Part shown: piece after piece, positions 27,388 to 37,345 of the stretch
Layout of the letters: each line of letters starts with the position of its first letter
Numbering within the stretch: the stretch's first letter is position 1
Assembly (NCBI GenBank): GCA_965178635.1
Contig: CBCXVT010000020.1
Coordinates: 1 to 64,000 of the forward strand
Direction of reading: 5' to 3'
Source: GCA-2733415 sp965178635
GTDB taxonomy: Bacteria; Bacteroidota; Bacteroidia; Flavobacteriales; Flavobacteriaceae
Length of the DNA: 64,000 nucleotides
Notes under the pieces: generated by a model
What the model was told of the DNA's origin: nothing
Databases searched by the model: none
What the model saw: only the letters and a program-made list of their open reading frames with translations
Made by a program: the position numbers and the translations under genes

Positions 27388-27594
27388 ATGAAGAGACTTT
27401 GCATCTATGCCAAAGATGTACAGATGATCACCGGAAAAGGTGAACGTTTTGCACGCAAAATAATAAAACAAATTAAACAGAAACTAGGGAAGAAACCCCA
27501 CCAGTTCGTATCGATAAAGGAGTTCTGCGATTATGTCGATTTGCAATACGAAGAAGTCTATTATACCATCAATAACAGAAAACCGCGATATTAG
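27388..27594 (+). CDS. Small putative HTH DNA-binding protein of module copy 2
   Basis: 68 residues. It aligns along its whole length with the small proteins at 17354 and 52268: RLCIYAKDVQMITGKGERFAR, then EFCDYVDLQYEEVYYTI. The basic helix KIIKQIKQKLGKK follows the putative helix-turn-helix. It lies 225 bp downstream of the four 11-bp iterons, a natural candidate binding site. Role inferred, not recognised. Confidence 0.68.
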   Translation: MKRLCIYAKDVQMITGKGERFARKIIKQIKQKLGKKPHQFVSIKEFCDYVDLQYEEVYYTINNRKPRY

Positions 27595-27819
27595 ATGTAG
27601 TTAATAAAGTTGCTGTAAAGTTGTGCCAAGAAGTTGCATATGCTGTATTAAGAATATAAATCTTCAAAACTTCTCATTCTTTAGTGCGTATCACTTGTAC
27701 TAAAGAGATTATATCAGTATGTTTGTTTCAGTTCATAATATTTTTTTTTGAAGTACATAACCATAGCAATTGACGAGTAGTGACGCTGAAATGCATATGT
27801 GTTAAACTGTCAACTCGTA

Positions 27820-29208
27820 ATGAAAACTATAAAAACCAATATAATCCCTGTTCAACCTACTTTTGCTAAAGTAAAAGCACCTCATGAATTAGATTATGAG
27901 GCAATTTGTATATTTGCTGCAACAGGGTTTTTTCTAGACCAAGACACCTATTGGAAAGATGAAAAAGTCTTACGTCCTGGCCATACCACCACTATAGATG
28001 ATGAGGGGTATATAATAAATAGTACGCCTTGGTTCAAATGGCACTACTCACCAAGAGACATTGATTTAAATCAAGCAGTGAACGAGTTTACAAACTTATT
28101 TGAAACCATTGTTAAAGAACAAACACAAGGCAAGCAAGTCATTCTGCCGTTATCTGGTGGATTGGATAGCCGCTCACAAGCAGTGGCTTTAAAACAAGTC
28201 AAGGCTAAAGTAAATAGTTACAGTTATTCCTATCAAAATGGTTATGACGAAGCAGGGGTATCTCAAAAAATTGCTAAATGTTTAGAAATACCATTTATAA
28301 AATATACAATCCCAAAAGGCTATCTATGGAGTAAAATTGAACAACTGGCTACAATCAATGGCTGTTATTCAGAGTTTACCCACCCTCGTCAAATGGCAGT
28401 AGCAGATGAACTTGGGCAACTTGGTGAGCTGTTTTCTTTAGGGCACTGGGGAGATGTGCTATTCGATGCTGATGAACTGCCTGATGAAGCTAATGAAAAC
28501 AGTATAGCCTATCTTAAAAAGAAAATTATTAAAAAAGGAGGATTAGCCTTAGCGAACTCACTTTGGAATCAATGGCAGTTGGAAGGTGATTTTGAAACCT
28601 ATTTAGAAAAGAGACTACTAACACTCTGGCAAGCTATAGACATACAACAGAAGAGTGCTAAATTAAGAGCTTTTAAAAGTCTGTATTGGGCGCCTCGTTG
28701 GACCTCGGTTAATTTGGCTGTGTTTGAAAATGAACAACCTGTAACGTTACCTTATTACGACGATCGCATGTGTGAGTTCATTTGTACTGTGCCGGAAGCC
28801 CTGTTAGCCAACAGACAAATTCAAATAGAATACATCAAAAAGCGTAATCCTAAAATAGCTAAAATAGTATGGCAAGATAAACGCCCGTTTAATTTGTACA
28901 ATTACTATTGGCATAAGTTTCCGTATAATTTCCCATATAGAGTAATTACAAAGTTGCAGCGTGTAATTAATGGAATGTTGAAAGCACCCCATGTACAACG
29001 CAATTGGGAATTGCAATTTTTAGGACAAAATAATGATGACATGTTGAAGACGTACCTATACAATTCTAAACTCACAAGTTCAGTGTCTAAAGAGCTGATT
29101 AATCAATACTATAAAGCATTTAAAAACAAAGATCAAGTTGTTTTTTCACACCCTCTTAGTATATTATTAACTTTATCACTTTGGTATAAAAATAATGTAG
29201 ATTTATGA
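27820..29208 (+). CDS. Asparagine-synthetase-like ATP pyrophosphatase (no N-terminal glutaminase domain)
   Basis: The PP-loop VILPLSGGLDSRSQ (about residues 107-120) and downstream helices place it in the asparagine synthase C-terminal family. The usual N-terminal class II glutamine amidotransferase domain, which begins with a catalytic Cys at residue 2, is replaced by ~100 residues with only the late part preserved (FFLDQDTYWKDEKVLRPGH). It could form an amide or another adenylated-carboxylate product on the polysaccharide, for example uronamide, using free ammonia or a partner. I chose ATG 27820; a GTG at 27799 is possible. It opens block C and overlaps the next gene by 4 bp. Confidence 0.8.
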   Translation: MKTIKTNIIPVQPTFAKVKAPHELDYEAICIFAATGFFLDQDTYWKDEKVLRPGHTTTIDDEGYIINSTPWFKWHYSPRDIDLNQAVNEFTNLFETIVKEQTQGKQVILPLSGGLDSRSQAVALKQVKAKVNSYSYSYQNGYDEAGVSQKIAKCLEIPFIKYTIPKGYLWSKIEQLATINGCYSEFTHPRQMAVADELGQLGELFSLGHWGDVLFDADELPDEANENSIAYLKKKIIKKGGLALANSLWNQWQLEGDFETYLEKRLLTLWQAIDIQQKSAKLRAFKSLYWAPRWTSVNLAVFENEQPVTLPYYDDRMCEFICTVPEALLANRQIQIEYIKKRNPKIAKIVWQDKRPFNLYNYYWHKFPYNFPYRVITKLQRVINGMLKAPHVQRNWELQFLGQNNDDMLKTYLYNSKLTSSVSKELINQYYKAFKNKDQVVFSHPLSILLTLSLWYKNNVDL

Positions 29209-30110
29209 AGTTGAAACTATCTATAATTCTGCCAATTTATAATGGCGAAAAGACACTCTCTACTACATTAAATAGTTTGGTCAAGCAAAGTTTTCAAGAT
29301 TTCGAATTGATTGCTTGTATTGATGGTACAAAGGATCAGTCTAAAGAAATATTGCTGTCATATCAGCAAAAGTTTAAGTCACTTTTAATATTAGAAAACG
29401 AAAAAAACATAGGTTTAGGCCCTACAATGAATCGATTGGTAGCCAATAGTAAAGGGGAATATATTGCAATTGCTGAACAAGATGACTATTATTATGAAAA
29501 CAGGCTGCAATTACAGATAGCTTGTTTGGAAAGTGATAAAAGTATAGGCTTAGTTTCGGGTATTGCTGAGTTTTATAATGGAAAAGAAATAACAATGAAG
29601 TTTCCTGGAATACTGGTAAATGGAAAACAATATCCCGAAGGGGAGCAAATGTTTTTGTTAAATTATACGAAACAGATCAAAGTGGCTAATAGTTGTATTA
29701 TGTTTAGGAAAACTACACATATAAATAATGGGTTATATTTTACATGTCACCATCCGAGTATAAGTGTTGATTGGACTTATATATTAAGATTTTCACTTAT
29801 CTCTAAAATATATGGTTTGCCAAATGTATTAGTAAGATTAGATAGGAGAGGAGATAGAAACTCAGTGACTTCAAATAAAACTAAGCAATTCAGAGCTTCG
29901 AGAGAGTTGATAAGATCTTTTGCATATGAGTTTCCAGATATTATTAGTTCGGATAATTATAAATATGCAATGAGAACACAATATTTGATGGAAATGAATA
30001 ATTGTTTAGGAATAAAATTCATTTTAATATCCTTAATTAATAGTATAAAGTATCCAATGGATAACCGTTTCAGAGAAAGTTTGTTAAATAGGTTAAAAAA
30101 GAAGTTTTAA
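29205..30110 (+). CDS. Glycosyltransferase family 2
   Basis: 301 residues. Motifs LSIILPIYNGEKTLSTTLNS, LIACIDGTKDQS and the acidic pair in IAIAEQDDYYYENR. No transmembrane segments, so it likely acts on cytoplasmic lipid-linked intermediates. It overlaps the previous gene by 4 bp and is 4 bp from the sulfotransferase gene that follows. Confidence 0.85.
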   Translation: MKLKLSIILPIYNGEKTLSTTLNSLVKQSFQDFELIACIDGTKDQSKEILLSYQQKFKSLLILENEKNIGLGPTMNRLVANSKGEYIAIAEQDDYYYENRLQLQIACLESDKSIGLVSGIAEFYNGKEITMKFPGILVNGKQYPEGEQMFLLNYTKQIKVANSCIMFRKTTHINNGLYFTCHHPSISVDWTYILRFSLISKIYGLPNVLVRLDRRGDRNSVTSNKTKQFRASRELIRSFAYEFPDIISSDNYKYAMRTQYLMEMNNCLGIKFILISLINSIKYPMDNRFRESLLNRLKKKF

Positions 30111-30114
30111 AACC

Positions 30115-30996
30115 ATGAAAACTAATTTACTAATTGCTGGAGCATGTAAATGTGGTACATCCTTTTTACATGATTTTTTAGGAAGCCAAACAGATATATG
30201 TGCATCAAGTCCTAAAGAGCCCTATTTTTTTGAATTACCAAAAGAAAAAAGAAATGAAGGTGAATATTTTTCTACCTATTTTAAATCATATAGTTCAGAA
30301 AAGTATTTGTTAGATAGTAGGTATAGAAACATGTTTTTTTCTGAAGTACCTAAACTTATTTATGACTATAATTCAGATGCTAAAATTATTTTTTTGTTGC
30401 GAGATCCTATTGAGAGAGCTTATTCTCATTGGTGGATGTGGTATTCAAGAAAAATAATTAAAAATAGTTTTTATACATCCATTAGAAAAGAAATTAATAG
30501 AATTAATAAAGGAGGAGGGATGATGGATTTCAAGCCAGAAGAATATATTAAATATGTACAAAACAGAGTGCCAGGTGGACGAATGGCATATGCAGATGCT
30601 TATACTATTGTTGAGTCTGGAATGTATTATCAGCAAATAGAATGTTTTAAGCGATATTTTATGGATAAAAACATCCTAATTATTGATTATAAAGAAATTT
30701 CAGACTTAGATAATCTTTCAAAAAAAATAGAGCAATTTTTAAACATTAATATTTCACCTAAAAAGCAAGAAGAACAAATAGTTAATAAAGCACCAAAGTA
30801 TTTAAAAAAGAAAAGTGGCTTGGCTAAATTTTTACCAAAAAAAATTAAGAAATTAATAAAAGATACTTTTTATAAAAAACCGAAAATGAAAACTAAATCA
30901 TATCAGTTATTACAAAGTTTCTTTTTGGAAGAGAATAAAAAACTAATAGAGAACTATAATTTAGACTTTGTAAAAAAGTGGGGAAACAAATCGTGA
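30115..30996 (+). CDS. PAPS-dependent sulfotransferase (second copy)
   Basis: 293 residues with the PAPS 5'-loop LLIAGACKCGTSFLHDFL (residues 5-22), the following SSPKEPYFFE, and the 3'-phosphate motif IIFLLRDPIERAYSHW (about 91-106). It is only distantly related to the sulfotransferase at 8154, so it probably sulfates a different position. Both enzymes are intact, whereas the PAPS-making operon between them is broken as sequenced. It belongs to the block C operon. Confidence 0.87.
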   Translation: MKTNLLIAGACKCGTSFLHDFLGSQTDICASSPKEPYFFELPKEKRNEGEYFSTYFKSYSSEKYLLDSRYRNMFFSEVPKLIYDYNSDAKIIFLLRDPIERAYSHWWMWYSRKIIKNSFYTSIRKEINRINKGGGMMDFKPEEYIKYVQNRVPGGRMAYADAYTIVESGMYYQQIECFKRYFMDKNILIIDYKEISDLDNLSKKIEQFLNINISPKKQEEQIVNKAPKYLKKKSGLAKFLPKKIKKLIKDTFYKKPKMKTKSYQLLQSFFLEENKKLIENYNLDFVKKWGNKS

Positions 30997-31028
30997 TGAT
31001 AATAAATCAGTTTAAGAAGTAGATTGTA

Positions 31029-32117
31029 ATGACAAAAATAAAAATTTTATTTACCATCCCAAATTTTGATACTGCCGGTAGTGGTAAAGTGGTGTACGAT
31101 TTGGTAAAAGGACTGGATAAATCTGTTTTTGCACCTGAAATTTGTGTGTTTCATACCCGTGGTGCTTTTTTTAAAGAAATTGAAAATTTGGGCATGCCTA
31201 TTCATGTCTTTAAGTTTGAAGCCGATTATAGACCTTTTGCAACACTCCCTTTTAGGATTTTTAAAATTGCACGGTTTTTTAAAAAACATCGTTTTGATTT
31301 GATTCATTCCTGGCATTGGAGTTCTGATATAACAGAGCCGTTGGCTGCTAAACTTGCTGGTGTTCCTTTTGTGTATACAAAGAAAGCAATGGGTTGGGGA
31401 AATAAATCATGGCTTTGGCGTTCAAAATTGAGTACAAAAGTGATTGCAATTAATAAAGACATGATGCAGGAGTTCTTTAAAGACATGCCTGATAAAGCAA
31501 TTAACTTACCATTAGGAGTAGATACTGAAGCATATAAACCTCAAAAACAATCTGAAAGCCTTAAACTTGAATTAGGACTTAATTCAGATGATTTTGTAAT
31601 CATTAGCGTTGTAAACATGGTGCCAGTAAAGGGAATTGAAATTCTACTGAATGCAGTTAGACTAATTGATGACCCAAAGATAAAAGTGTTAATTGTTGGA
31701 AATGATGCAAGTGACTATGCTGGGAACTTAAAAACAGAATTTACAGAAAACGAAATCATGTTTTTAGGTAAAAAGCAAAATGTTAAAGATTACATAGCTT
31801 TAGCAAACCTTTTTGTCATTCCTACAAAAAATGAAGGAAGAAAAGAAGGTATGCCTATAGCGCCCTTGGAAGCTATGGCAATGGGAGTACCAGTAATTGG
31901 ATCTAATATCTCCGGAATTAAAGATGTTTTACAAGACTACCCAGAATTTTTGTTTAACCCTTCTGATGTAAAAGATTTGGCTATGAAAATCTCTAAATTT
32001 AAAAATGAAAAACCCATTGATATATCAAAATTGGTAAGTACAGTCCGACAACAATTTAGTTTAGAAACGTTTATTGAGCAACGTGAAAATGTATATAAAG
32101 CCTTGATAAAAAAATAA
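31029..32117 (+). CDS. Glycosyltransferase family 4
   Basis: 362 residues. N-terminal ILFTIPNFDTAGSGKVVYDLVKG is the glycine-rich acceptor-side loop common in GT4. The C-terminal half has ISVVNMVPVKGIEILLNAV and the donor motif EGMPIAPLEAMAMGVPVIGS. It follows the sulfotransferase by 32 bp. Sugar unknown. Confidence 0.87.
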   Translation: MTKIKILFTIPNFDTAGSGKVVYDLVKGLDKSVFAPEICVFHTRGAFFKEIENLGMPIHVFKFEADYRPFATLPFRIFKIARFFKKHRFDLIHSWHWSSDITEPLAAKLAGVPFVYTKKAMGWGNKSWLWRSKLSTKVIAINKDMMQEFFKDMPDKAINLPLGVDTEAYKPQKQSESLKLELGLNSDDFVIISVVNMVPVKGIEILLNAVRLIDDPKIKVLIVGNDASDYAGNLKTEFTENEIMFLGKKQNVKDYIALANLFVIPTKNEGRKEGMPIAPLEAMAMGVPVIGSNISGIKDVLQDYPEFLFNPSDVKDLAMKISKFKNEKPIDISKLVSTVRQQFSLETFIEQRENVYKALIKK

Positions 32118-32142
32118 TACAAGTTTTTTTGATAAACAGATA

Positions 32143-33324
32143 ATGTATATGAAAATAGGACTCATACTTGCAAATCCACCTGGCTATTCTGAAACCTTTT
32201 TTAATTCAAAAATTAATGGTTTACAAGAAAATGGGGCTAATGTAACGGTGTTTGCTCAAACGTCTAATGAAGAGTTCAAGCTATGTCCTGTAAAGACGGC
32301 TCCAAAAGTATATGCCAATCCCATAAAACAGCTAATAGCAATGGGGGTAGTCTATTTAGCCTTATTACCACAACTCAGACGAATACTACGCTACATAGCT
32401 TTAGAACGTCAAGAGAAAACAGCATGGCGTCTAGTATTCAAACGCATATATTTAAATGCCCATTTACTCAAAGCAGATGCAGACTGGTTGCATTTTGGTT
32501 TCGCTACTCAAGCTTTAGGTAGTGAGACTGTGGCTAAGGCTATAGGGGCTAAAATGGCAGTGAGTTTTAGGGGGTTTGATATGGGTATTTACCCTATTAA
32601 AAATCCAAATTGTTATGTAAGTCTATGGAAGTATGTGGATAAAGTACATACTATTTCAGACGATCTGCTTCAAAAAGCATTTAACCAAGGATTGTCTAAA
32701 TCTATCCCTATACAAAAAATTACACCAGCTATCGATACTGCCTATTTTTCGACACCCTTTAAACTTTTTACAACGATTAAAAGACCAATTCAAATTCTAA
32801 CAGTTACTCGTTTACACTGGAAAAAGGGGCTGGTAGATACACTTGAAGCTTTAAAAAGAGTTACGAGGCAAGATGTAGATTTTCAGTATACCATTGTAGG
32901 AGAAGGTAAGGAGTATGAGCGGATAGCTTATGCAGCTTATGATTTAGGTTTGTCAGATATGGTTAAGTTTGTTGGTAAAAAGAGTCGTGAAGAAATAAAA
33001 AAACTTTACAGCCAATCAGAATTATATTTGCAATATAGTATTCAGGAAGGTTTTTGTAATGCCGTATTGGAAGCACAAGCTATGGGATTACTCTGTGTGG
33101 TTTCTGATGCTGAGGGCTTGCCAGAAAATATTGTGGATGGCAAAACGGGCTGGGTAGTTCCTAAAAATAATGTAGACAAACTAGCAGATAAGATAGTAGA
33201 GGTTGTGTCATTGTCAGATGCAGAGAAAGTAAAAATAAGTACAGCAGCTAGAAGCAGAGTAGCCGAAGAGTTTACTGTTGAAAAACAGCAACAACAATTT
33301 GTAAAGTTTTATTCAGAGGCATAA
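32143..33324 (+). CDS. Glycosyltransferase family 4 (colanic-acid WcaL-like)
   Basis: 393 residues. MKIGLILANPPGYSETFFNSKI at the start and the later DWLHFGFATQALG, FRGFDMGIYP and EGFCNAVLEAQAMGLLCVVSDA are the pattern of the WcaL/AmsK branch. A second in-frame ATG at 32149 (MKIG) may be the true start. It is the closest in type to the enzyme at 10003 in block A. Confidence 0.86.
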   Translation: MYMKIGLILANPPGYSETFFNSKINGLQENGANVTVFAQTSNEEFKLCPVKTAPKVYANPIKQLIAMGVVYLALLPQLRRILRYIALERQEKTAWRLVFKRIYLNAHLLKADADWLHFGFATQALGSETVAKAIGAKMAVSFRGFDMGIYPIKNPNCYVSLWKYVDKVHTISDDLLQKAFNQGLSKSIPIQKITPAIDTAYFSTPFKLFTTIKRPIQILTVTRLHWKKGLVDTLEALKRVTRQDVDFQYTIVGEGKEYERIAYAAYDLGLSDMVKFVGKKSREEIKKLYSQSELYLQYSIQEGFCNAVLEAQAMGLLCVVSDAEGLPENIVDGKTGWVVPKNNVDKLADKIVEVVSLSDAEKVKISTAARSRVAEEFTVEKQQQQFVKFYSEA

Positions 33325-33335
33325 GTTTGTTAATC

Positions 33336-34403
33336 ATGGAAAAAATAAAACTATATTATCCATACAATCACTATAATAAGGAGTACAGGTCGCATGTGTT
33401 CCCCTTATTAAAACCCTTTTTTAAACCTAAAGAGTTTACAGATCAACAACGCATAAAACTATATGGGGTATCAGAACAAGACTTTAGTTTTGTAAATGAA
33501 CTTGAACATGCAACAGCGGTTATTTTACCAATGTCATGGGAGTACTACCTAATAACCAAACAAATTGATAAAGCCAAGAACCTCATAAAAATGTCTGCAC
33601 AACACAACAAAAAGGTAATATTAGTATCTGTTGGTGACTATGGCTCAGTAATTCCTAAATACGATAATGTTGAGGTACTAAGAACAAGTGGCGAAAACCT
33701 TAAGTTAGACAAAAATAATCATGGAATTCCAGTATTTATTGAAGACCCGATGCCACGCATCTACGGAAAAAATGAGATGAGTTCAAATTATGCCGTGCAA
33801 CCAATAATAGGGTTCTGTGGACAAACCAATGCGGATATCACCAATGCTATAAAAGAAACAGTCAAAGTTGCTCTAAGAAACATAGCTTACTATGTGGGTG
33901 TTAACACAAATGCACCTCAAAAAATACAGTCAACAACATACAATAGAAGCAAGACTTTAACTGTAATTAAGAAATCAAAAAGACTGACAGCTAATATTAT
34001 TGAGCGTAAACAGTATAGAGCTGGAGCGTGCAAAGAAACTGATCGTAAAAAAACAGAATTGGAGTTTTATGATAATATTGTGGGGTCTAATTATATAATT
34101 TGCATTAGAGGAGCAGGTAATTTTTCCGTACGTTTGTATGAAACCTTAGCAATGGGTAGAATACCTGTGTTTATTAATACAGATTGTTTAGTGCCGTTAC
34201 CAGACCTAATTGATTGGAAAAAACATATGGTGTGGGTTGAATTTGATCAACTACATAAACTTGAAGAAAAGATTATTGAGTTTCATAACAAGTTTACTGA
34301 AGAAGAATTCAAACAACTGCAATATGCAAACAGAGTACTTTGGAAAGATAAACTGACTTTAAAAGGTTTTTTTACATCATATTTAACAACAAGAAGGACG
34401 TAA
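33336..34403 (+). CDS. Exostosin-like glycosyltransferase (GT47-type)
   Basis: 355 residues. The C-terminal part has the exostosin-family pattern GSNYIICIRGAGNFSVRLYE followed by TLAMGRIPVFINTD. This is found in eukaryotic exostosins and in bacterial capsule loci. The N-terminal part (LYYPYNHYNKEYR) has no recognised motif. I use ATG 33336 rather than an upstream TTG. It probably adds a sugar, perhaps a uronic acid or galactose, but the donor is not determinable. Confidence 0.78.
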   Translation: MEKIKLYYPYNHYNKEYRSHVFPLLKPFFKPKEFTDQQRIKLYGVSEQDFSFVNELEHATAVILPMSWEYYLITKQIDKAKNLIKMSAQHNKKVILVSVGDYGSVIPKYDNVEVLRTSGENLKLDKNNHGIPVFIEDPMPRIYGKNEMSSNYAVQPIIGFCGQTNADITNAIKETVKVALRNIAYYVGVNTNAPQKIQSTTYNRSKTLTVIKKSKRLTANIIERKQYRAGACKETDRKKTELEFYDNIVGSNYIICIRGAGNFSVRLYETLAMGRIPVFINTDCLVPLPDLIDWKKHMVWVEFDQLHKLEEKIIEFHNKFTEEEFKQLQYANRVLWKDKLTLKGFFTSYLTTRRT

Positions 34404-34406
34404 TCA

Positions 34407-35735
34407 GTGTTATTTAATTTTTTAAAATACATACAACCCACAAACTATTTTGCCCTATATAATAATCAAGGGCAATCAGTATGTCCTGTCATAGAAACAC
34501 TCCCAAACAGCATATTGCAACAGTTAGTGCCAGATACTACATATATTAGTGAGCAAGCCAAACAATATGACCTCTCTTGGCAGGCCATTCAAAAAGGATA
34601 TATTGGCAATGCACCATGTTATACACAAACAAAAGCACTTCCTTTAACAGATGAATATGTGTTTATTAGAAAATATTTCAACCCACTTTGGGCAACTTAT
34701 ATTCTATGCATAAGGGTGTTGAGTTTTAAAAATCCGTATAAAGAAATTAGAGCTTGGTATAAGAGCAGAGGTGTACAACGAAGCGCTTACTTAAAACACC
34801 CCATAACCGTTAAACAATGGGATAATTTTGAATCACCACTTTTAAAAGCACAGCCAAAAGTGAGTGTAGTAATCCCTACTTTAAATAGGTATGAGTATCT
34901 TAAAGATGTCATGCACGATTTAGAACAGCAAGACTATACTAATTTTGAGGTGATTGTAGTAGACCAATCGGAACCCTTTCAAGAGGAGTTTTATGCGAAG
35001 TTTAAATTAGATATTAATCTGATACATCAAGAAGAAAAAGCCTTATGGTTGGCGAGAAATACTGCTGTCAAACAATCTAAAGGAGATTTGTTGTTACTTT
35101 TTGATGATGACAGTAGAATTGATATAGATTGGATTAGTAACCATGTCAAATGTTTAGACTTCTTTAATGCAGAAGTGTCATCTGGTGTATCGATTTCTGT
35201 TGTAGGAGCTGAGGTGCCAGAAAATTATGCGTTTTTCAGACGATCGGATCAAATAGATACTGGTAATGTACTCATTAAAAAAGAGGTCTTTAAATCGATA
35301 GGCTTATTTGATAGGCAGTTTGAAAAGCAACGCATGGGTGACGGAGAATTTGGACTGAGAGCGCATATACATGGCATGTTAAATGTTTCAAATCCTTACG
35401 CGAAACGCCTACATTTAAAAGTTGGAACCGGAGGCTTAAGACAAATGGGAAGTTGGGACGGTTTTAGACCCAAAAAATGGTTCGGACCACGACCTGTACC
35501 ATCGGTGGTGTATTTATATAGAAACTATTTCGGAAATCACAGAACTCGATTAGCTTTGTTAAAAACGGTGCCGCCGTCCATCATGCCATACCGATATAAA
35601 GCAAATAAAAAACTAATGCTTTTAGGTGGTATAGTTTCAGTAGTCATTTTGCCACTAATTATGATTCAGGTGCTTAAGTCGTGGACTTTAGCAAGTGAGA
35701 AATTAAAACAAGGGGCATTAATTGATAAATTGTAA
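34407..35735 (+). CDS. Glycosyltransferase family 2 with ~145-residue N-terminal extension and C-terminal membrane segment
   Basis: 442 residues from a GTG start preceded by an AAGGACG-like ribosome binding site. The GT2 domain begins around residue 152 (VSVVIPTLNRYEYLKDVMHD) with VIVVDQSEP and the acidic LLLFDDDSRID. The first 145 residues have no motif I recognise. Near the C-terminus the segment LMLLGGIVSVVILPLIMI is a likely membrane anchor. It lies 3 bp after the exostosin-like gene. Confidence 0.82.
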   Translation: MLFNFLKYIQPTNYFALYNNQGQSVCPVIETLPNSILQQLVPDTTYISEQAKQYDLSWQAIQKGYIGNAPCYTQTKALPLTDEYVFIRKYFNPLWATYILCIRVLSFKNPYKEIRAWYKSRGVQRSAYLKHPITVKQWDNFESPLLKAQPKVSVVIPTLNRYEYLKDVMHDLEQQDYTNFEVIVVDQSEPFQEEFYAKFKLDINLIHQEEKALWLARNTAVKQSKGDLLLLFDDDSRIDIDWISNHVKCLDFFNAEVSSGVSISVVGAEVPENYAFFRRSDQIDTGNVLIKKEVFKSIGLFDRQFEKQRMGDGEFGLRAHIHGMLNVSNPYAKRLHLKVGTGGLRQMGSWDGFRPKKWFGPRPVPSVVYLYRNYFGNHRTRLALLKTVPPSIMPYRYKANKKLMLLGGIVSVVILPLIMIQVLKSWTLASEKLKQGALIDKL

Positions 35736-35750
35736 TGGACTAATTTAGAG

Positions 35751-36284
35751 ATGAGACAACTTAACTACTTCACATATGATGTCAAGCGCATGCTCGGTAA
35801 ACACAAGATACGCATTCTGTATGTTTGGTTAAGCAGGTCGTTTTGGGGAATCTTATTATACAGAATAGAGCGAAGCTTGTTTCTAATCTTTGGAAAATGG
35901 TATAGCTATTTTAGGGTGCCGTTTGTACCATTAATTAATCTCATACAAGCCTATTCTAATATTGATATTCACTACAAAGCAGTTATAAAAGGCGGTATTT
36001 CTATTTTACATCCATCCGTAGGTATCGTAATTTCTGGCCAGAGTAGTATAGGTGAAAATTTAACGCTAACCGGTGGGAATGTAATTGGTGTGCATAAAAA
36101 ATGTGAGCCTGGAACATTTGTAATAGGTGATGGTTGTACTTTAGGGGCAAACGCAACAATTATTGGGCCGTTAAAGCTTGGAGATAAGATTACAGTAGGT
36201 GCAGCTGCATGTGTAGTAAAGGATTGTTTAAAAAAGCAGACAGTACTAATGGGTGTGCCAGCAAAACCAAAGGACGAGATATAA
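35751..36284 (+). CDS. Serine-acetyltransferase-like hexapeptide O-acetyltransferase
   Basis: 177 residues. The C-terminal half is a left-handed beta helix (IHYKAVIKGGISILHPSVGIVI, IGDGCTLGANATIIGP, GVPAKPKDEI) of the CysE/maltose-acetyltransferase type. The N-terminal half is helical. In a polysaccharide operon this type most often O-acetylates a glycan residue. An actual CysE role is less likely given the context but cannot be excluded. Confidence 0.8.
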   Translation: MRQLNYFTYDVKRMLGKHKIRILYVWLSRSFWGILLYRIERSLFLIFGKWYSYFRVPFVPLINLIQAYSNIDIHYKAVIKGGISILHPSVGIVISGQSSIGENLTLTGGNVIGVHKKCEPGTFVIGDGCTLGANATIIGPLKLGDKITVGAAACVVKDCLKKQTVLMGVPAKPKDEI

Positions 36285-36285
36285 T

Positions 36286-37345
36286 ATGAAAATAATACAA
36301 GTCATAGATAAACTAGCAGTTGGAGGCGCAGAACGTGTAGCTGTAGATTTATCGGTATTACTTTCACAAAATAAGGAGGTATCTGTCGCTTTTCTATGTT
36401 TGCTTGAACCGTCAATTCTTGACAAAGAGTTATTGGAGGCAAACATACCGGTTAATTATTTAAAACGACAAAATAAATACAACCCGTTTACAGTATATAA
36501 ACTGTATAAAATTCTTAACAACTATGACATCTGTTCATGTGCATTCTCGTCATGTGTTACGCTATGTTGGTTTGTTGTTATTTCCAATGTTTAAAAGAAA
36601 GTTTAAACTTGTTCTTCATGATCATTATGGTCAAATAGATACCGATACTTCTGTGTCAAAATATGTAAAGTTCTGTATAAAAAAATCAGCTGCTTATATA
36701 GGTGTGAGCAAGTCTTTAACTACATGGGCGGTTAAAAATCAGCTGAATGCAAAGGTAACTTTGTTAAGTAATATTGTAAGGTTACAAAAGGAGCAGATAT
36801 TGAAGACGTCAAAAGGAACTCTTGTAGCCATTGGTAATTTTAGACCTCAGAAAAATTATGAGTTTTTATGCCATTTATTATCGGCGTTACCAGAGCATAT
36901 CACACTAGATATCCTATGGGAATAGTGTAGATAATGAGTATTATACTAAAATAGTAGACCTAGTGACAGAACTAAATATAACGTCACGTGTAAACATTAT
37001 AGTTGGAGAGAATTCACCGCAAAAGTTACTTTGTAATTACAAATTGGCTGTACATTGTGCAGAGTCAGAAACCGGCCCTCTTGTTGCTATTGAATATTTA
37101 TCGCAAGAATTGCCAGTTATCATGTATCAAACTGGTGAAGTAGCTGAAACAATATCAGCATACTCTTCAGAATTGCTAATGAATGATTTTGAGATATCCC
37201 AATTGGGTCTCAATGATAGAACTGTTATTAACTGACAATTCAAAACGAGTTGCTTTAAGTAAATTGGGAAAGAAAATATATGAAGAGCAATATTCAGAAG
37301 AAAATTACACTCAAAAATGTCTAGATATATACCAACATATTCTAA
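36286..37345 (+). pseudogene. Glycosyltransferase family 4, frameshifted
   Basis: The start MKIIQVIDKLAVGGAERVAV is intact. The frame breaks near 36530 (after KLYKILNNYDI), again near 36917 (after HITLDILW), and near 37200. The fragments in order (SVHVHSRHVLRYVG, LVAIGNFRPQKNY, IVGENSPQKLL, ETGPLVAIEYLSQELPVIMY) rebuild a normal GT4. The last frame then fuses into the next glycosyltransferase without a stop. As written no functional enzyme can be made. Downstream genes look intact, which is unusual for an old decayed operon. Confidence 0.8.
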
